From JALSJK01 sp964530345 (GTDB taxonomy: Bacteria; Pseudomonadota; Gammaproteobacteria; Methylococcales; Methylomonadaceae), in contig CAZGYJ010000025.1 of NCBI GenBank assembly GCA_964530345.1, forward strand, positions 1-25,198: 25,198 nt of DNA, given 5' to 3'. Numbering within the stretch: the stretch's first letter is position 1; each line of letters starts with the position of its first letter. The notes beneath the pieces are model-generated. The model was not told the origin of the DNA. It was given only the letters and a program-made list of their open reading frames with translations, and searched no databases. Below are positions 8,650-16,674 of this stretch, piece by piece. Both the position numbers and the translations under genes were made by a program.

Positions 8650-9600
8650 ATGAAAAAAAAAGTATTATTTATAATTTTAACGTGGATAACTTTAACATCT
8701 CAGCTATTTGCAACTGAACTTAGCCTAAGGCCGCGCTTTAACACCGGCTTCCAGTTTTATGAGTATACCCAGGAAGCTTTTTCCTTCTCGAAAGGTTTAT
8801 CATCAAATAGCACTTCCGAAATTAATTTCAGTGATTTTGTTCCTTTTGTCAGTGGTGGGCTAACCTTTTTTGTAGATCGTTTTTTTGTAGATGCGTTTGT
8901 TCAATATTCTTTTGAAGGAGAAGATAATTTACACATAGTTAACAATAACAGAATTCCTGCCATTAACGGGATTCCTGCATCAAGCATCAAATCAACAGTA
9001 AATGTTAATCCTGATTTTGATCGTCTCGAATATTCATTTTCGGTGGGTTATGCGGTAACTGATCAATTTGTCGTTTATGCCGGATATAAAAATGCCAACA
9101 CACAACTTCATACCGCTCTAACAAAAAGCAGAATATCTTCAGTGACAGAAGCTGGAATGCCAAACCCCCTGCTAAATGGAGCGCTAACCGGAAACCTGGA
9201 TCTAAATTATGAATATGATGGAGCATTTATCGGAGGAACTTATAGCTTCAATTTTGATCAGGGATTTTTAAAAGGCGCACTCACGACAAATATTGCTATT
9301 GCCTTCATGAATGGGACAGTCGATGTTAAATATAACGATATTCGCATCAAAAACGATGCTGGTTTTACTTTTAAGGTCAATAAAGACCTTATTGACACAA
9401 TTTATGATGTACCAAGATTAGAGGGTGATACAGTCGGTGTCTCCGCAGGATTAAGCTGGAATGGCTTAACTGCAATTGATGGCCTGACCTATTTGGTCGG
9501 CGTTAATGGCTATCATTATGCATTCGATGGATCTAATAACTCTCCTGATTTTTCTGAAACAGTAGTCCGTGTGGATTTTGGTATTGCTTACACCTTTTGA
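8650..9600 (+). CDS. Predicted outer-membrane beta-barrel protein, function unknown
   Basis: A 316-aa protein that I do not recognise. It has a clear Sec signal peptide (KKKVLFIILTWITLTSQLFA, cleavage near residue 22). The mature part alternates polar and aromatic/hydrophobic residues in the manner of transmembrane beta-strands, and it ends in VDFGIAYTF, the terminal Phe typical of BAM-assembled outer-membrane proteins. Strand-like stretches include FNTGFQFYEYTQ, FVDAFVQYSFEG, LEYSFSVGYAVTDQFVVYAGYK, and GAFIGGTYSFNFDQG. No porin-specific motif is evident; 12 or so strands would fit the length. It starts 13 bp after the ExeA-like gene and is almost certainly co-transcribed with it, which suggests that the ATPase/TPR protein assists or works with this barrel. 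Repeat A1 sits 19 bp beyond its stop. Confidence 0.75.
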   Translation: MKKKVLFIILTWITLTSQLFATELSLRPRFNTGFQFYEYTQEAFSFSKGLSSNSTSEINFSDFVPFVSGGLTFFVDRFFVDAFVQYSFEGEDNLHIVNNNRIPAINGIPASSIKSTVNVNPDFDRLEYSFSVGYAVTDQFVVYAGYKNANTQLHTALTKSRISSVTEAGMPNPLLNGALTGNLDLNYEYDGAFIGGTYSFNFDQGFLKGALTTNIAIAFMNGTVDVKYNDIRIKNDAGFTFKVNKDLIDTIYDVPRLEGDTVGVSAGLSWNGLTAIDGLTYLVGVNGYHYAFDGSNNSPDFSETVVRVDFGIAYTF

Positions 9601-9619
9601 ATGAAATTATTGATTTTTC

Positions 9620-9784
9620 GTAACTATTCAGCGTATTTATAGCTTCAATATCAGTAACTTATTCCAGAAGACGCCGTAAATACGTCCCTGTAGGCTTGAT
9701 TGTGTCATCCATGACACATACACTTCTTCCATAAGTCACTGATATTGAGTGATTTTAGCTAAATTAAATATGCTGAATAGTTAC
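9620..9784 (-). mobile_element. MITE-like element, family A, copy A1
   Basis: A 165-bp element with inverted ends (GTAACTATTCAGC at the left, GCTGAATAGTTAC at the right) flanked by a perfect 8-bp direct repeat GATTTTTC (9612-9619 and 9785-9792), read as a target-site duplication. It is inverted relative to copies A2 and A3. It contains the core hairpin GTGTCATCCATGACAC (9702-9717), the AAGCCTACA-type core (as TGTAGGCTT) and long complementary inner arms around CAATATCAGT. It lies between the convergent outer-membrane protein gene and queC, beginning 19 bp after the former's stop. There is no coding capacity, so it would have to move using a transposase encoded elsewhere. Confidence 0.9.
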
Positions 9785-9871
9785 GATTTTTCAAACTTTC
9801 CAAAATATTACTCATAATTCTTTCTTACGATTTAATTGTAATTTACAAAGGAATATTTATTACGATCGGCA

Positions 9872-10543
9872 TTACTGGTAACGAGTGGGATCAAATATTC
9901 CAGCCTGATCAAATCCTATTGCCCTCAAGCGGCAAGCATCGCATTTACCACATGCCCTGCCCTTTTCATCAGCACTGTAACATGAAACAGTCTCAGCATA
10001 ATTCACACCTAAATTAATTCCTTTTTTAATGATCTCCGCTTTGGAGAATGAAATTAACGGTGTAATGATGGCAATTTCTTCGCCTTCGACACCCGCTTTA
10101 GTTGCTACCTGCGCCAATTTTTGAAAAGCATCAATAAATTCAGGTCTGCAATCAGGATAACCCGAATAATCAACTGCATTCACCCCTATAAAAATAGCTT
10201 TTGCTCCTATGACTTCTGCCCAACCTAATGCCAGCGCTAAAAAAACAGTATTTCTTGCTGGCACATAGGTTACTGGAATTCCGTTTTGCAAACTTTCCGG
10301 GACATTGATTTTATTATCAGTCAATGCAGAACCACCAATAGCTCCCATATCTAGTTTGATAATTTTATGTTCAATAACATCGTATTTTTGTGCGATTTTT
10401 TTCGCAGCTTCTAATTCAGCATTATGTTTTTGACCATATTCAAAACTCAAGGCATAACAGGAATAACCTTGTTGTTTAGCTAATGCAAGAATGGTAATGG
10501 AATCAAGCCCACCAGAAAGAAGAATAATGGCTTTATCAGGCAT
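9872..10543 (-). CDS. queC: 7-cyano-7-deazaguanine synthase QueC
   Basis: ATP-dependent enzyme turning 7-carboxy-7-deazaguanine plus ammonia into preQ0, the nitrile precursor of queuosine in tRNA. The 223-aa protein has the PP-loop SGGLDS at residues 10-15, the conserved YVPARNTVFL, and the Zn-binding cysteines at 188, 198, 201 and 204 in CYSADEKGRACGKCDAC, matching the known spacing. It is the last gene of the minus-strand run, 16 bp after queE, whose product makes its substrate. Elements A1 and the non-coding stretch 9785-9871 follow it; no classical terminator with a U-run is visible. Confidence 0.96.
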   Translation of the reverse strand: MPDKAIILLSGGLDSITILALAKQQGYSCYALSFEYGQKHNAELEAAKKIAQKYDVIEHKIIKLDMGAIGGSALTDNKINVPESLQNGIPVTYVPARNTVFLALALGWAEVIGAKAIFIGVNAVDYSGYPDCRPEFIDAFQKLAQVATKAGVEGEEIAIITPLISFSKAEIIKKGINLGVNYAETVSCYSADEKGRACGKCDACRLRAIGFDQAGIFDPTRYQ

Positions 10544-10559
10544 ACAAAATTATCTGTGG

Positions 10560-11204
10560 CTATTTTCCAGCCACATTACCCCAAAGAATTTTATGTAATT
10601 GTAGTTGAAATCGAACTGGCAATTGATCTTCCAAAATCCAATCAGCAAGTTGCGCTGGATTTTGCACTTCTGCACAGGGAGAAAATAAAACTTCGCAACG
10701 TTGATTTATTAGATATTTCTCCAAAATAGACTTTGACCAAAGATAGTCCTCCCGGTGACTGATAACAAATTTAACCTGGTCGCTGCTGTTCAAAAAATCA
10801 ATGTTTTGATACCTGTTTCGATGTATTTCCCCGGAACCAGGTGTTTTCAAATCCATAATTTTAATGACCCGATCATCAACTTGTGCTATATCAAGGGCGC
10901 CACTGGTTTCCAGCGAAACATTTAGATCATTGTCTGCTAGTTTCTTTAATAGCTGCAAACAGTTTTTCTGGGCCAAGGGCTCACCACCAGTGACAGTTAT
11001 ATAGGGTGTATAAAAGCTTTTAGCATGTTCGATAATTGTATCAATTGATAGAGAGTTCCCGCCCTGAAAAGCGTACTCGGTATCACAATATTGACAACGT
11101 AACGGACAACCGGTGAGGCGAATAAATACCGTTGGCAAACCGACCGTTTTCGACTCTCCTTGAAGAGAATAGAAAATTTCTGTAATTCTAATTGTTTCAG
11201 CCAA
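10560..11204 (-). CDS. queE: 7-carboxy-7-deazaguanine synthase QueE (radical SAM)
   Basis: Radical SAM enzyme that contracts 6-carboxytetrahydropterin to 7-carboxy-7-deazaguanine, one step before QueC. The 214-aa protein has the [4Fe-4S] motif Cx3Cx2C at residues 33, 37 and 40 (GCPLRCQYCDTEYAF), preceded by YSLQGES, and the SAM-binding VTGGEP. The start appears to be TTG at 11204, giving an N-terminus just before ITEIFYSLQGE where homologues begin; no in-frame ATG lies between it and the cpoB stop at 11230. It follows cpoB by 25 bp and precedes queC. The link of queE/queC to tol-pal-cpoB is a well-known gammaproteobacterial gene order. Confidence 0.95.
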   Translation of the reverse strand: MAETIRITEIFYSLQGESKTVGLPTVFIRLTGCPLRCQYCDTEYAFQGGNSLSIDTIIEHAKSFYTPYITVTGGEPLAQKNCLQLLKKLADNDLNVSLETSGALDIAQVDDRVIKIMDLKTPGSGEIHRNRYQNIDFLNSSDQVKFVISHREDYLWSKSILEKYLINQRCEVLFSPCAEVQNPAQLADWILEDQLPVRFQLQLHKILWGNVAGK

Positions 11205-11229
11205 AAAAGTTTCGTATATTTAATGTGTA

Positions 11230-12012
11230 TTATTTTAGGCGCTGCAACTTTTTTGCCGCTAAATGTGCGGCCGTTGTGCCAGGATATTTTGCAGTCACTG
11301 TCGATAGCCATTCACGTGCTTTGACCGGGTTTTTTGCTTTGATTTCCAAATATCCCAGTTTCAACATGGCATCCGCAACTTTGGAACTGTTCGGGTAATC
11401 GGTTATCACCTGTTGAAATGATTTTCTTGCCAAATCAAGGTTTTGTTGAATACTGTATGCCTCTCCTAACCAATACAAGGCATTGGGTGTATATTCACCA
11501 TTTGGAAAATCGGCAAGAAATTGATTGAATTTTTTAATCGCTTGACTGGTATGGCCATTAACCAATTTTTCAAAAGCTCCCTGATATTCCTTTTTTTCAT
11601 TTTTGTTTGATTTCTTAGCAACAACGGGGGCAGCTGATTGAGCAACTTCCTGTGTATCAGAGTTTTGTTGGCCAGGAGCTTCAGCTTGACTAGGTTGGGC
11701 AATATCACCATTCTCAAGTTTCAATAAGCGCTGGTCAACATCCATATAAATATTCTTGATACGTTTCTTTAATTCGAGAATGGTATAGTCCTGTTCTTCG
11801 ACCTGACCTCTTAGCTGTTGAACCTCGGCCTGCAATTGCTCCAAACGCCCTAATGTCTCATAAATCGCCTTTGGCGATAACGCATGAGCCGCTTGATTTT
11901 GCCCTCCGGGGTAAGTTGAATGATCAACAACAGGTGGTAACGCTCTTGGCTCTGCATTAGCAAAACCCATGAAAACTATAAGCAAAAAAGCACAGAAACT
12001 AATTTTTTTCAT
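11230..12012 (-). CDS. cpoB: Cell division coordinator CpoB (YbgF)
   Basis: Periplasmic protein that coordinates peptidoglycan synthesis with Tol-Pal-driven outer-membrane constriction, via TolA and PBP1B. The 260 aa comprise a signal peptide with cleavage after FANA (residue 20), a coiled-coil trimerisation segment (about 52-100, Leu/Gln/Glu-rich), a Gln/Ala/Ser linker (101-140), and a C-terminal TPR domain (141-260) with the repeat phrases AIKKFNQFLADFPNGEYTPNALYWLGEAY, split over residues 158-186. Its ATG overlaps the pal stop by 4 bp (12009-12012), so translation is coupled. It is the last tol-pal gene before queE. Confidence 0.95.
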   Translation of the reverse strand: MKKISFCAFLLIVFMGFANAEPRALPPVVDHSTYPGGQNQAAHALSPKAIYETLGRLEQLQAEVQQLRGQVEEQDYTILELKKRIKNIYMDVDQRLLKLENGDIAQPSQAEAPGQQNSDTQEVAQSAAPVVAKKSNKNEKKEYQGAFEKLVNGHTSQAIKKFNQFLADFPNGEYTPNALYWLGEAYSIQQNLDLARKSFQQVITDYPNSSKVADAMLKLGYLEIKAKNPVKAREWLSTVTAKYPGTTAAHLAAKKLQRLK

Positions 12013-12602
12013 TGATAAACCACTTCAACACGACGGTTTAATTGCCACGCAGCTTCATCCTGTTCTAAAGCTGCTGGTTTTTCTTCTCCATAACTGACTA
12101 CCTCAATCTGGCTGGGAGACACACCTTGCATTTCCATAATCCGTAACACCGCTTTGGCACGCTGCTCCCCCAATGCAATGTTATATTCACGGGAACCACG
12201 CTCATCAGTATGGCCTTCAAGAATAATCCGTTGCCCGGGATTTGCTATCAGGTATTGAGCATGGGCATGAATGACTGGGATAAATTCTTCCTGCACCTGA
12301 CTGCTGTCATACATAAAATAAATAGTCTGGTGAGACAAAGGATTATTCGGATCACTGAATTCAGGGCCTAATTTACTTGAGCCTGGCTCAAAACCTTGGT
12401 CATAGCTTCCGTCTGTTGAGTAACCTTGAGTTTCAGTGCCTTGAGTTTGAACACCACTTAAAGAAGCATCATCTTTATAGCCACTTGTTTTCGCGTCATC
12501 TTCCGAGCCGCCAAATAAATTAAATCCATCTTTGTCTGTTGAGCTACAGGCAGCCATTACGCCCACAAAAAACAACACTGATAATATTTTTAAATATTTC
12601 AT
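12009..12602 (-). CDS. pal: Peptidoglycan-associated lipoprotein Pal
   Basis: Outer-membrane lipoprotein that binds peptidoglycan and TolB and is moved to the division septum by TolQRA. The 197-aa precursor has a lipobox VMAAC with the lipidated Cys at residue 19, then a Ser/Gly/Asp-rich linker (20-85) longer than in E. coli Pal (173 aa precursor). The OmpA-like domain (about 90-197) contains the peptidoglycan-binding GHTDERGSREYNIALGEQRA and ends NRRVEVVYQ. A Shine-Dalgarno GGAG lies about 10 nt before the ATG. The distance to tolB is 256 bp because repeat B2 is inserted between them; without it the spacer would be about 100 bp. Confidence 0.97.
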   Translation of the reverse strand: MKYLKILSVLFFVGVMAACSSTDKDGFNLFGGSEDDAKTSGYKDDASLSGVQTQGTETQGYSTDGSYDQGFEPGSSKLGPEFSDPNNPLSHQTIYFMYDSSQVQEEFIPVIHAHAQYLIANPGQRIILEGHTDERGSREYNIALGEQRAKAVLRIMEMQGVSPSQIEVVSYGEEKPAALEQDEAAWQLNRRVEVVYQ

Positions 12603-12690
12603 CTAATTGACACTCCGAATAGTAATTTCCAATAGTAAATGACGGTAAATTATTGAGCAAGCAGTTTCTTAACTCGGGATACTTTATTAA

Positions 12691-12846
12691 GGAACGAACA
12701 TGAAATAACTTTAACAACTGGCTTGTTTTTTTATCCGTCTTCTACGTTGTAAAAATAGTTACATAGCTGGCTATGCGCCTATTTCTACGCCTTGAATACA
12801 AATAAAAATACTGCACCAGTTGTTGAACTTATTACGTGCTCGTTCC
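12691..12846. repeat. Palindromic MITE-like element, family B, copy B2
   Basis: A second 156-bp copy of the palindrome at 3262-3417, inverted relative to it. It begins GGAACGAACATG and ends CGTGCTCGTTCC. The central perfect hairpin CATAGCTGGCTATG (12762-12775) sits at the exact midpoint. TAA flanks both sides (12688-12690 and 12847-12849), a possible 3-bp target duplication, or TA plus a chance base. It lies 12 bp beyond the tolB stop and 88 bp before pal, inside the tol-pal operon. The mRNA hairpin it would form lies between two genes whose products interact directly. Confidence 0.85.
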
Positions 12847-12858
12847 TAATCATGATAT

Positions 12859-14160
12859 TTAGGGTGACCAAGCCGGTTCTCTTACATCTCCACGAGCTAC
12901 AGCCAAGCGTTGCTGCATACTTCCATCAGTAGAAACCGCTGCCAACGTACCTCTTCTGCCTTTTTTGCTTGAATACAGAATCATACTGCCATTAGGGGCA
13001 AAACTTGGAGATTCATCCAATGGCCCTTGAGTCAAAACATCAATCGTTCGGGTTGACATATCCATAACTGCAATCCGGTAATCACCACGATTTGCATGCA
13101 CCATAGTAAGACGCTTACCATCTTTGGAGAAGCTCCCTTTTGCATTATAATCACCATCAAAGGTTAAACGTTTCGCCCTGCCACCGGAACTGGGCACCAA
13201 ATATAATTGCGGTTTTCCTCCTCGATCCGATGTAAATACAATATGTCGCCCATCCGGCGACCAGGAAGGCTCGGTATCAATCGCATAGCTTTTGGTAATT
13301 TTCAAAAGGGATCGCGTTGCCAGATTTAATACGAATATATCTGGGCTGCCATCTTTTGACAATGTTATCGCCAACTTGCGTCCGTCTGGTGACCATGCTG
13401 GTGCGCCATTGATACCTTTGAAATCAGAAACTCTGGTCCGTTTACCATTAGCTAAAGTTTGAATAAAAATAGCTGATGATTTCTTCTCAAATGAAACATA
13501 AGCAATTTTTTTACCGTCAGGCGACCAGGCTGGAGACATAATGGGTTCCCGAGATGAAATAATCGTTTTTGGATTATAGCCATCAGCGTCGGCAACTTGC
13601 AATTTGTAAACATGACGGCCATTATCTCGTTTATAACTGGTAATATAAGCAATTTTGCTATTGAATACTCCTTTTATTCCGGTTAATTTTTCATATATTT
13701 TATCACTGATATGATGAGCAGAACGACGCAACTGATGCGCCATTACCGTCATTTGATAGCCCATCAATTGCTCACCTTTATAAACATCAAACAACTGGAA
13801 ACTGATTTTAAACCGGCCTCGAACATCATTGACTTGCCCAATGACCAGGTAATCCTGACCTAATGCCTGCCAGTTTCTGAATCTTACATTAGCTGCCTGT
13901 GTCGGTTTGGATAACATTTTCCGCTCATCCAGTACTTTAAAATAACCGCTGCGACTTAAATCTGACTTAATAATTTCTGCCAGATCAACCGGAGGCCTGG
14001 CTGATGGCCCTTGCCAACTAAATGGTACAATAGCAACCGGAACGGCAGATTCGGTCCCTTTGGTAATTTCTATGGTGAGATTGGCGCTTACTTGTTTTGC
14101 AAAAAACAAACTAAACACGAGTAACACTAAGCCGGTTCTATGCATGCTATAAAAATTCAT
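12859..14160 (-). CDS. tolB: Tol-Pal system periplasmic protein TolB
   Basis: Periplasmic beta-propeller that binds Pal and is released through TolA action. The 433-aa precursor has a signal peptide ending near VSA-NL (about residue 27), an N-terminal mixed domain (about 28-175) and then six PD40-type propeller blades with repeated AWSPDGRKLA, SWSPDGRHIVF and SFAPNGSMILY phrases. It ends REPAWSP, as family members do. Start at ATG 14160, 3 bp after the tolA stop. A second in-frame ATG at 14145 would give a shorter, more typical signal peptide (MHRTGLVLLV), so the start is not settled. Repeat B2 follows 12 bp after the stop. Confidence 0.96.
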   Translation of the reverse strand: MNFYSMHRTGLVLLVFSLFFAKQVSANLTIEITKGTESAVPVAIVPFSWQGPSARPPVDLAEIIKSDLSRSGYFKVLDERKMLSKPTQAANVRFRNWQALGQDYLVIGQVNDVRGRFKISFQLFDVYKGEQLMGYQMTVMAHQLRRSAHHISDKIYEKLTGIKGVFNSKIAYITSYKRDNGRHVYKLQVADADGYNPKTIISSREPIMSPAWSPDGKKIAYVSFEKKSSAIFIQTLANGKRTRVSDFKGINGAPAWSPDGRKLAITLSKDGSPDIFVLNLATRSLLKITKSYAIDTEPSWSPDGRHIVFTSDRGGKPQLYLVPSSGGRAKRLTFDGDYNAKGSFSKDGKRLTMVHANRGDYRIAVMDMSTRTIDVLTQGPLDESPSFAPNGSMILYSSKKGRRGTLAAVSTDGSMQQRLAVARGDVREPAWSP

Positions 14161-14163
14161 GGG

Positions 14164-15138
14164 TTATTCTGGTTTGAAAATTAAATTAAATGTTTTGAAA
14201 TTAGCAAAAACTGCCGGGTCTTTTGGAACTGGCAGTGGCTCAGCTTTCTTGACGGCATTGACCGCAGAACGGTCAAAAATTTCATTACCACTACTCTTGA
14301 CAATTCTTGCATCAACAACTCCCCCGCCAGGATATAGTTTAACTCTTATAATACATTGATATTTGCCTTTTAACGAGGATGGCCTGACCCATTTTTGATT
14401 AACTTTTTTTCGTATCGAATCCATAGCGTTTACTGTAGCCAGTTTTGCTTTGCGCGCATTTTCAGCAGCAATTCTTGCTTGATCAGCTTGCCTTTTTGCA
14501 TCAGCCTTGCGTTTTGCCTCCTGTTGTTTGCGTTTTTTCGCTTCGGCTGCTTTCCTCTTTTTTTCAGCCGCTAGCCGTTGTTGTTCCTTTTTGCGTTTTT
14601 CTGCAGCTTTTCGTTCAGCTGCTTTCTTTTTTTCTGCCGCCTTTCGTTTAGCTTCTTTTGCCTTTTTTTCCAATTCCGCTTTGCGTTTTTTTTCTTCAGC
14701 CGCTTTTTTCTTCTGTATTTCCGCCAGTTTTTTTTCTTCCAGTTGTTTCTGCTTCTTTAATTCCGCTAGTCGCTGCCGTTCTGTTTCCGCCTCTTGCTGG
14801 AGTTTTCGGGTACGCTCCTCGGCACGTTTTTCTTCCTTTTCTCGTTGATCCTTTAATTCTTTTAATCGCTGTTTTTGCTTTTTTTGCTCTGCTAATAATT
14901 GCTGTTTTTGTTTTTGCTGCTGGATTTTTTGCTGTTGTTCTTGCTGTTTAAGTTGTGCTGCCTGCTCCAACACTCTGGTTTCATCCAGGATGGAAGCCTG
15001 AATGATTTCTGGTATTTTTTCCGGTTGCTTTTGTGGGGGTTTGGTTGAAGAAAAACTGAATGCAAATGCTGCAATCAGCAAAATATGTAAAACGCTGGAA
15101 AGCGTAAAAGGAAAAGCAAGTTTTTGATAGTCAAACAT
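14164..15138 (-). CDS. tolA: Cell envelope integrity protein TolA
   Basis: Inner-membrane anchored protein that spans the periplasm and links TolQR to TolB/Pal using the proton motive force. I start it at ATG 15138, 4 bp after the tolR stop, giving 324 aa. An in-frame TTG at 15156 would add six residues and overlap tolR. It has one N-terminal membrane segment (about residues 10-28, with the conserved SVLH) and a long Lys/Gln/Glu/Ala-rich helical domain (about 40-225). The C-terminal domain contains QKWVRPSSLKGKYQC, LYPGGGVVDARIVKSSG and FDRSAVNAVKKAEPLPVP, the part that binds TolB and Pal. The antisense strand of the Lys-rich part is open but low-complexity and not a gene. Confidence 0.95.
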   Translation of the reverse strand: MFDYQKLAFPFTLSSVLHILLIAAFAFSFSSTKPPQKQPEKIPEIIQASILDETRVLEQAAQLKQQEQQQKIQQQKQKQQLLAEQKKQKQRLKELKDQREKEEKRAEERTRKLQQEAETERQRLAELKKQKQLEEKKLAEIQKKKAAEEKKRKAELEKKAKEAKRKAAEKKKAAERKAAEKRKKEQQRLAAEKKRKAAEAKKRKQQEAKRKADAKRQADQARIAAENARKAKLATVNAMDSIRKKVNQKWVRPSSLKGKYQCIIRVKLYPGGGVVDARIVKSSGNEIFDRSAVNAVKKAEPLPVPKDPAVFANFKTFNLIFKPE

Positions 15139-15142
15139 AAAT

Positions 15143-15571
15143 TTACTGCGGGTCAAATGCTTCTGTCATGAGCCCTACCTTGGCAATACCCGCATTTTTT
15201 AAAGCCGCCATCACCGTTACGACCTTACCATATTCAACATCTTTGTCACCGCGAATATAAACCTGGGTTTCCGGTTTGTTTTTCAATACTGCTGCCACCA
15301 AAATCAATAACTCTTTTGCTTCTGCCTGCTCTGCCTCCTGCCCACCCAAATCAATAAAATATCGTCCTTGCCTGTCAATGGAAATAATGACCGGCGGAAT
15401 ATCCGTTTGTTCAATTTCTTTTGCCTGGGCTTGTGGCAAATCCACATCGACACCTGATTGGATTAAAGGCGCTGTAATCATAAAAATAATCAGCAATACC
15501 AATGTCACGTCAATGTAAGGGACTACATTAATTTCTGCCATCGGTTTTCTTCTGGCTGTTTTTCGGCTCAT
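15143..15571 (-). CDS. tolR: Tol-Pal inner-membrane protein TolR
   Basis: ExbD/TolR-family subunit of the TolQR proton-driven motor. The 142-aa protein has a short cytoplasmic N-terminus (RKTARRKPMAEINVVPYID) and a single membrane helix (about 20-40, DVTLVLLIIFMITAPL) carrying the conserved membrane Asp of YIDVTLVLL. Its periplasmic domain contains QVYIRGDKDVEYGKVV, the standard ExbD/TolR signature. Its ATG overlaps the tolQ stop as ATGA (15568-15571). The length and position between tolQ and tolA leave little doubt. Confidence 0.97.
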   Translation of the reverse strand: MSRKTARRKPMAEINVVPYIDVTLVLLIIFMITAPLIQSGVDVDLPQAQAKEIEQTDIPPVIISIDRQGRYFIDLGGQEAEQAEAKELLILVAAVLKNKPETQVYIRGDKDVEYGKVVTVMAALKNAGIAKVGLMTEAFDPQ

Positions 15572-16245
15572 CCGCGATGCGCCTGGCGCTGCAAAAATAC
15601 CACAAATTCATCAACAAACAATTCATATCTACCGGCCAACCTGTCCAGCCGCGTGGCAAACCGGTTATAGGCTATGACAGCCGGTATTGCAGCAAATAAT
15701 CCCATCGCTGTTGCAATCAATGCTTCTGAAATACCTGGAGCAACCATTGCCATAGTGGCCTGTTTAACATTCCCCAACATCCGGAATGAATTCATAATTC
15801 CCCAAACCGTGCCAAACAACCCCACATAGGGACTGGTAGAACCGACCGTTGCCAAAAATGGCAATCTTTCATCCAGTCTATCCAACTCTCTTGCCAACTC
15901 AATCCGCATCGCTCGTTGAGCACTTTCAACCTGAACTGATGGCTCAATATCATTTTTGTTATGCATTCTGGAAAATTCTTTATATCCAGCTATAAATATT
16001 TTCTCGATTCCTTCCGGTTCAAATTTTCCATCGCTAAGTCTTTTATATAAATGGGATAAATCTTTTCCTGACCAGAATTCTTCTTCAAAATCATCTGTAA
16101 CTGATATTGCCTGTTTAAATTCCTTGTATTTGGCGAAAATATAAGTCCAGGATATTACTGACGCCAATAGTAAAATCAACATGACCAACTGAACTACAAA
16201 GCTGGCCTGGATAATTAAATGAAGAATGGATAAATCAGCATTCAT
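15568..16245 (-). CDS. tolQ: Tol-Pal inner-membrane protein TolQ
   Basis: MotA/TolQ/ExbB proton-channel family protein with three membrane helices; it forms the motor with TolR. I start it at ATG 16245 (225 aa), because the N-terminus then reads MNADLSILHLIIQASF, like other TolQ proteins. It overlaps ybgC by 11 bp. An upstream ATG (16302) is in frame, but its extra 19 residues are ybgC shadow sequence. Diagnostic stretches are DDFEEEFWSGKDLSHLY, MRIELARELDRLDERLPFLATVGSTSPYVGLFGTVWGIM, split in the family between helices 2 and 3, and GISEALIATAMGLFAAIPAV. Confidence 0.96.
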   Translation of the reverse strand: MNADLSILHLIIQASFVVQLVMLILLLASVISWTYIFAKYKEFKQAISVTDDFEEEFWSGKDLSHLYKRLSDGKFEPEGIEKIFIAGYKEFSRMHNKNDIEPSVQVESAQRAMRIELARELDRLDERLPFLATVGSTSPYVGLFGTVWGIMNSFRMLGNVKQATMAMVAPGISEALIATAMGLFAAIPAVIAYNRFATRLDRLAGRYELFVDEFVVFLQRQAHRG

Positions 16246-16642
16246 GTTTAAATTGTTCCAATAATTTTTCGGGGATTGTCTTAGGACGCATAGTTTTAAC
16301 ATCTAGGCAGGCTATTTTTATTTCAGCCCGGTTTAATATTATTTCATCACGAATGATTTGCTGGGAAAAAATGACGCTGGCTGGACCAACTGAATCGATC
16401 AATGCAGTCACCTGAAGCATTTCATTAAATCTTGCAGGTTTTAAATAATCAACTTTGACCGAACGAACCACAAAAATTACTCTGTCCTGCTCAATTAACG
16501 CGTCTTGTTCATAGCCCATTGCTCTTAACATTTCGGTTCTGGCTCTTTCATAAAACCTCAGGTAATTCGCATAAAATACCACGCCACCCGCATCAGTATC
16601 TTCATAATAAACCCTGATTGGCCAACTAAAATTTTGCTTCAT
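16235..16642 (-). CDS. ybgC: Acyl-CoA thioesterase YbgC (tol-pal associated)
   Basis: Hot-dog fold acyl-CoA thioesterase, cytoplasmic and classically the first gene of the tol-pal cluster. It contains YYEDTDAGGVVFYANYLRFYERAR with the catalytic Asp of the DTDAGG motif. I use ATG 16642 (135 aa, MKQNFSWPIRVYYEDTD). A TTG at 16672 would extend it by 10 hydrophobic residues not expected for the family. It follows ruvB by 32 bp and overlaps the tolQ start by 11 bp. Its exact acyl substrate and role alongside Tol-Pal are not clear even in model organisms. Confidence 0.94.
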   Translation of the reverse strand: MKQNFSWPIRVYYEDTDAGGVVFYANYLRFYERARTEMLRAMGYEQDALIEQDRVIFVVRSVKVDYLKPARFNEMLQVTALIDSVGPASVIFSQQIIRDEIILNRAEIKIACLDVKTMRPKTIPEKLLEQFKHEC

Positions 16643-16674
16643 AAGCAATTTGAAAAAACAGACAAAAACCAAAA

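Noticed and set aside
14507..14848. Open frames on the plus strand opposite tolA, rich in Phe/Ser
   Set aside because: They are antisense to the Lys/Ala-rich helical domain of TolA; composition follows from the codons on the true strand.
16235..16302. Longer tolQ start at ATG 16302
   Set aside because: It would overlap ybgC by 68 bp and add residues not found in TolQ; ATG 16245 gives the family N-terminus.
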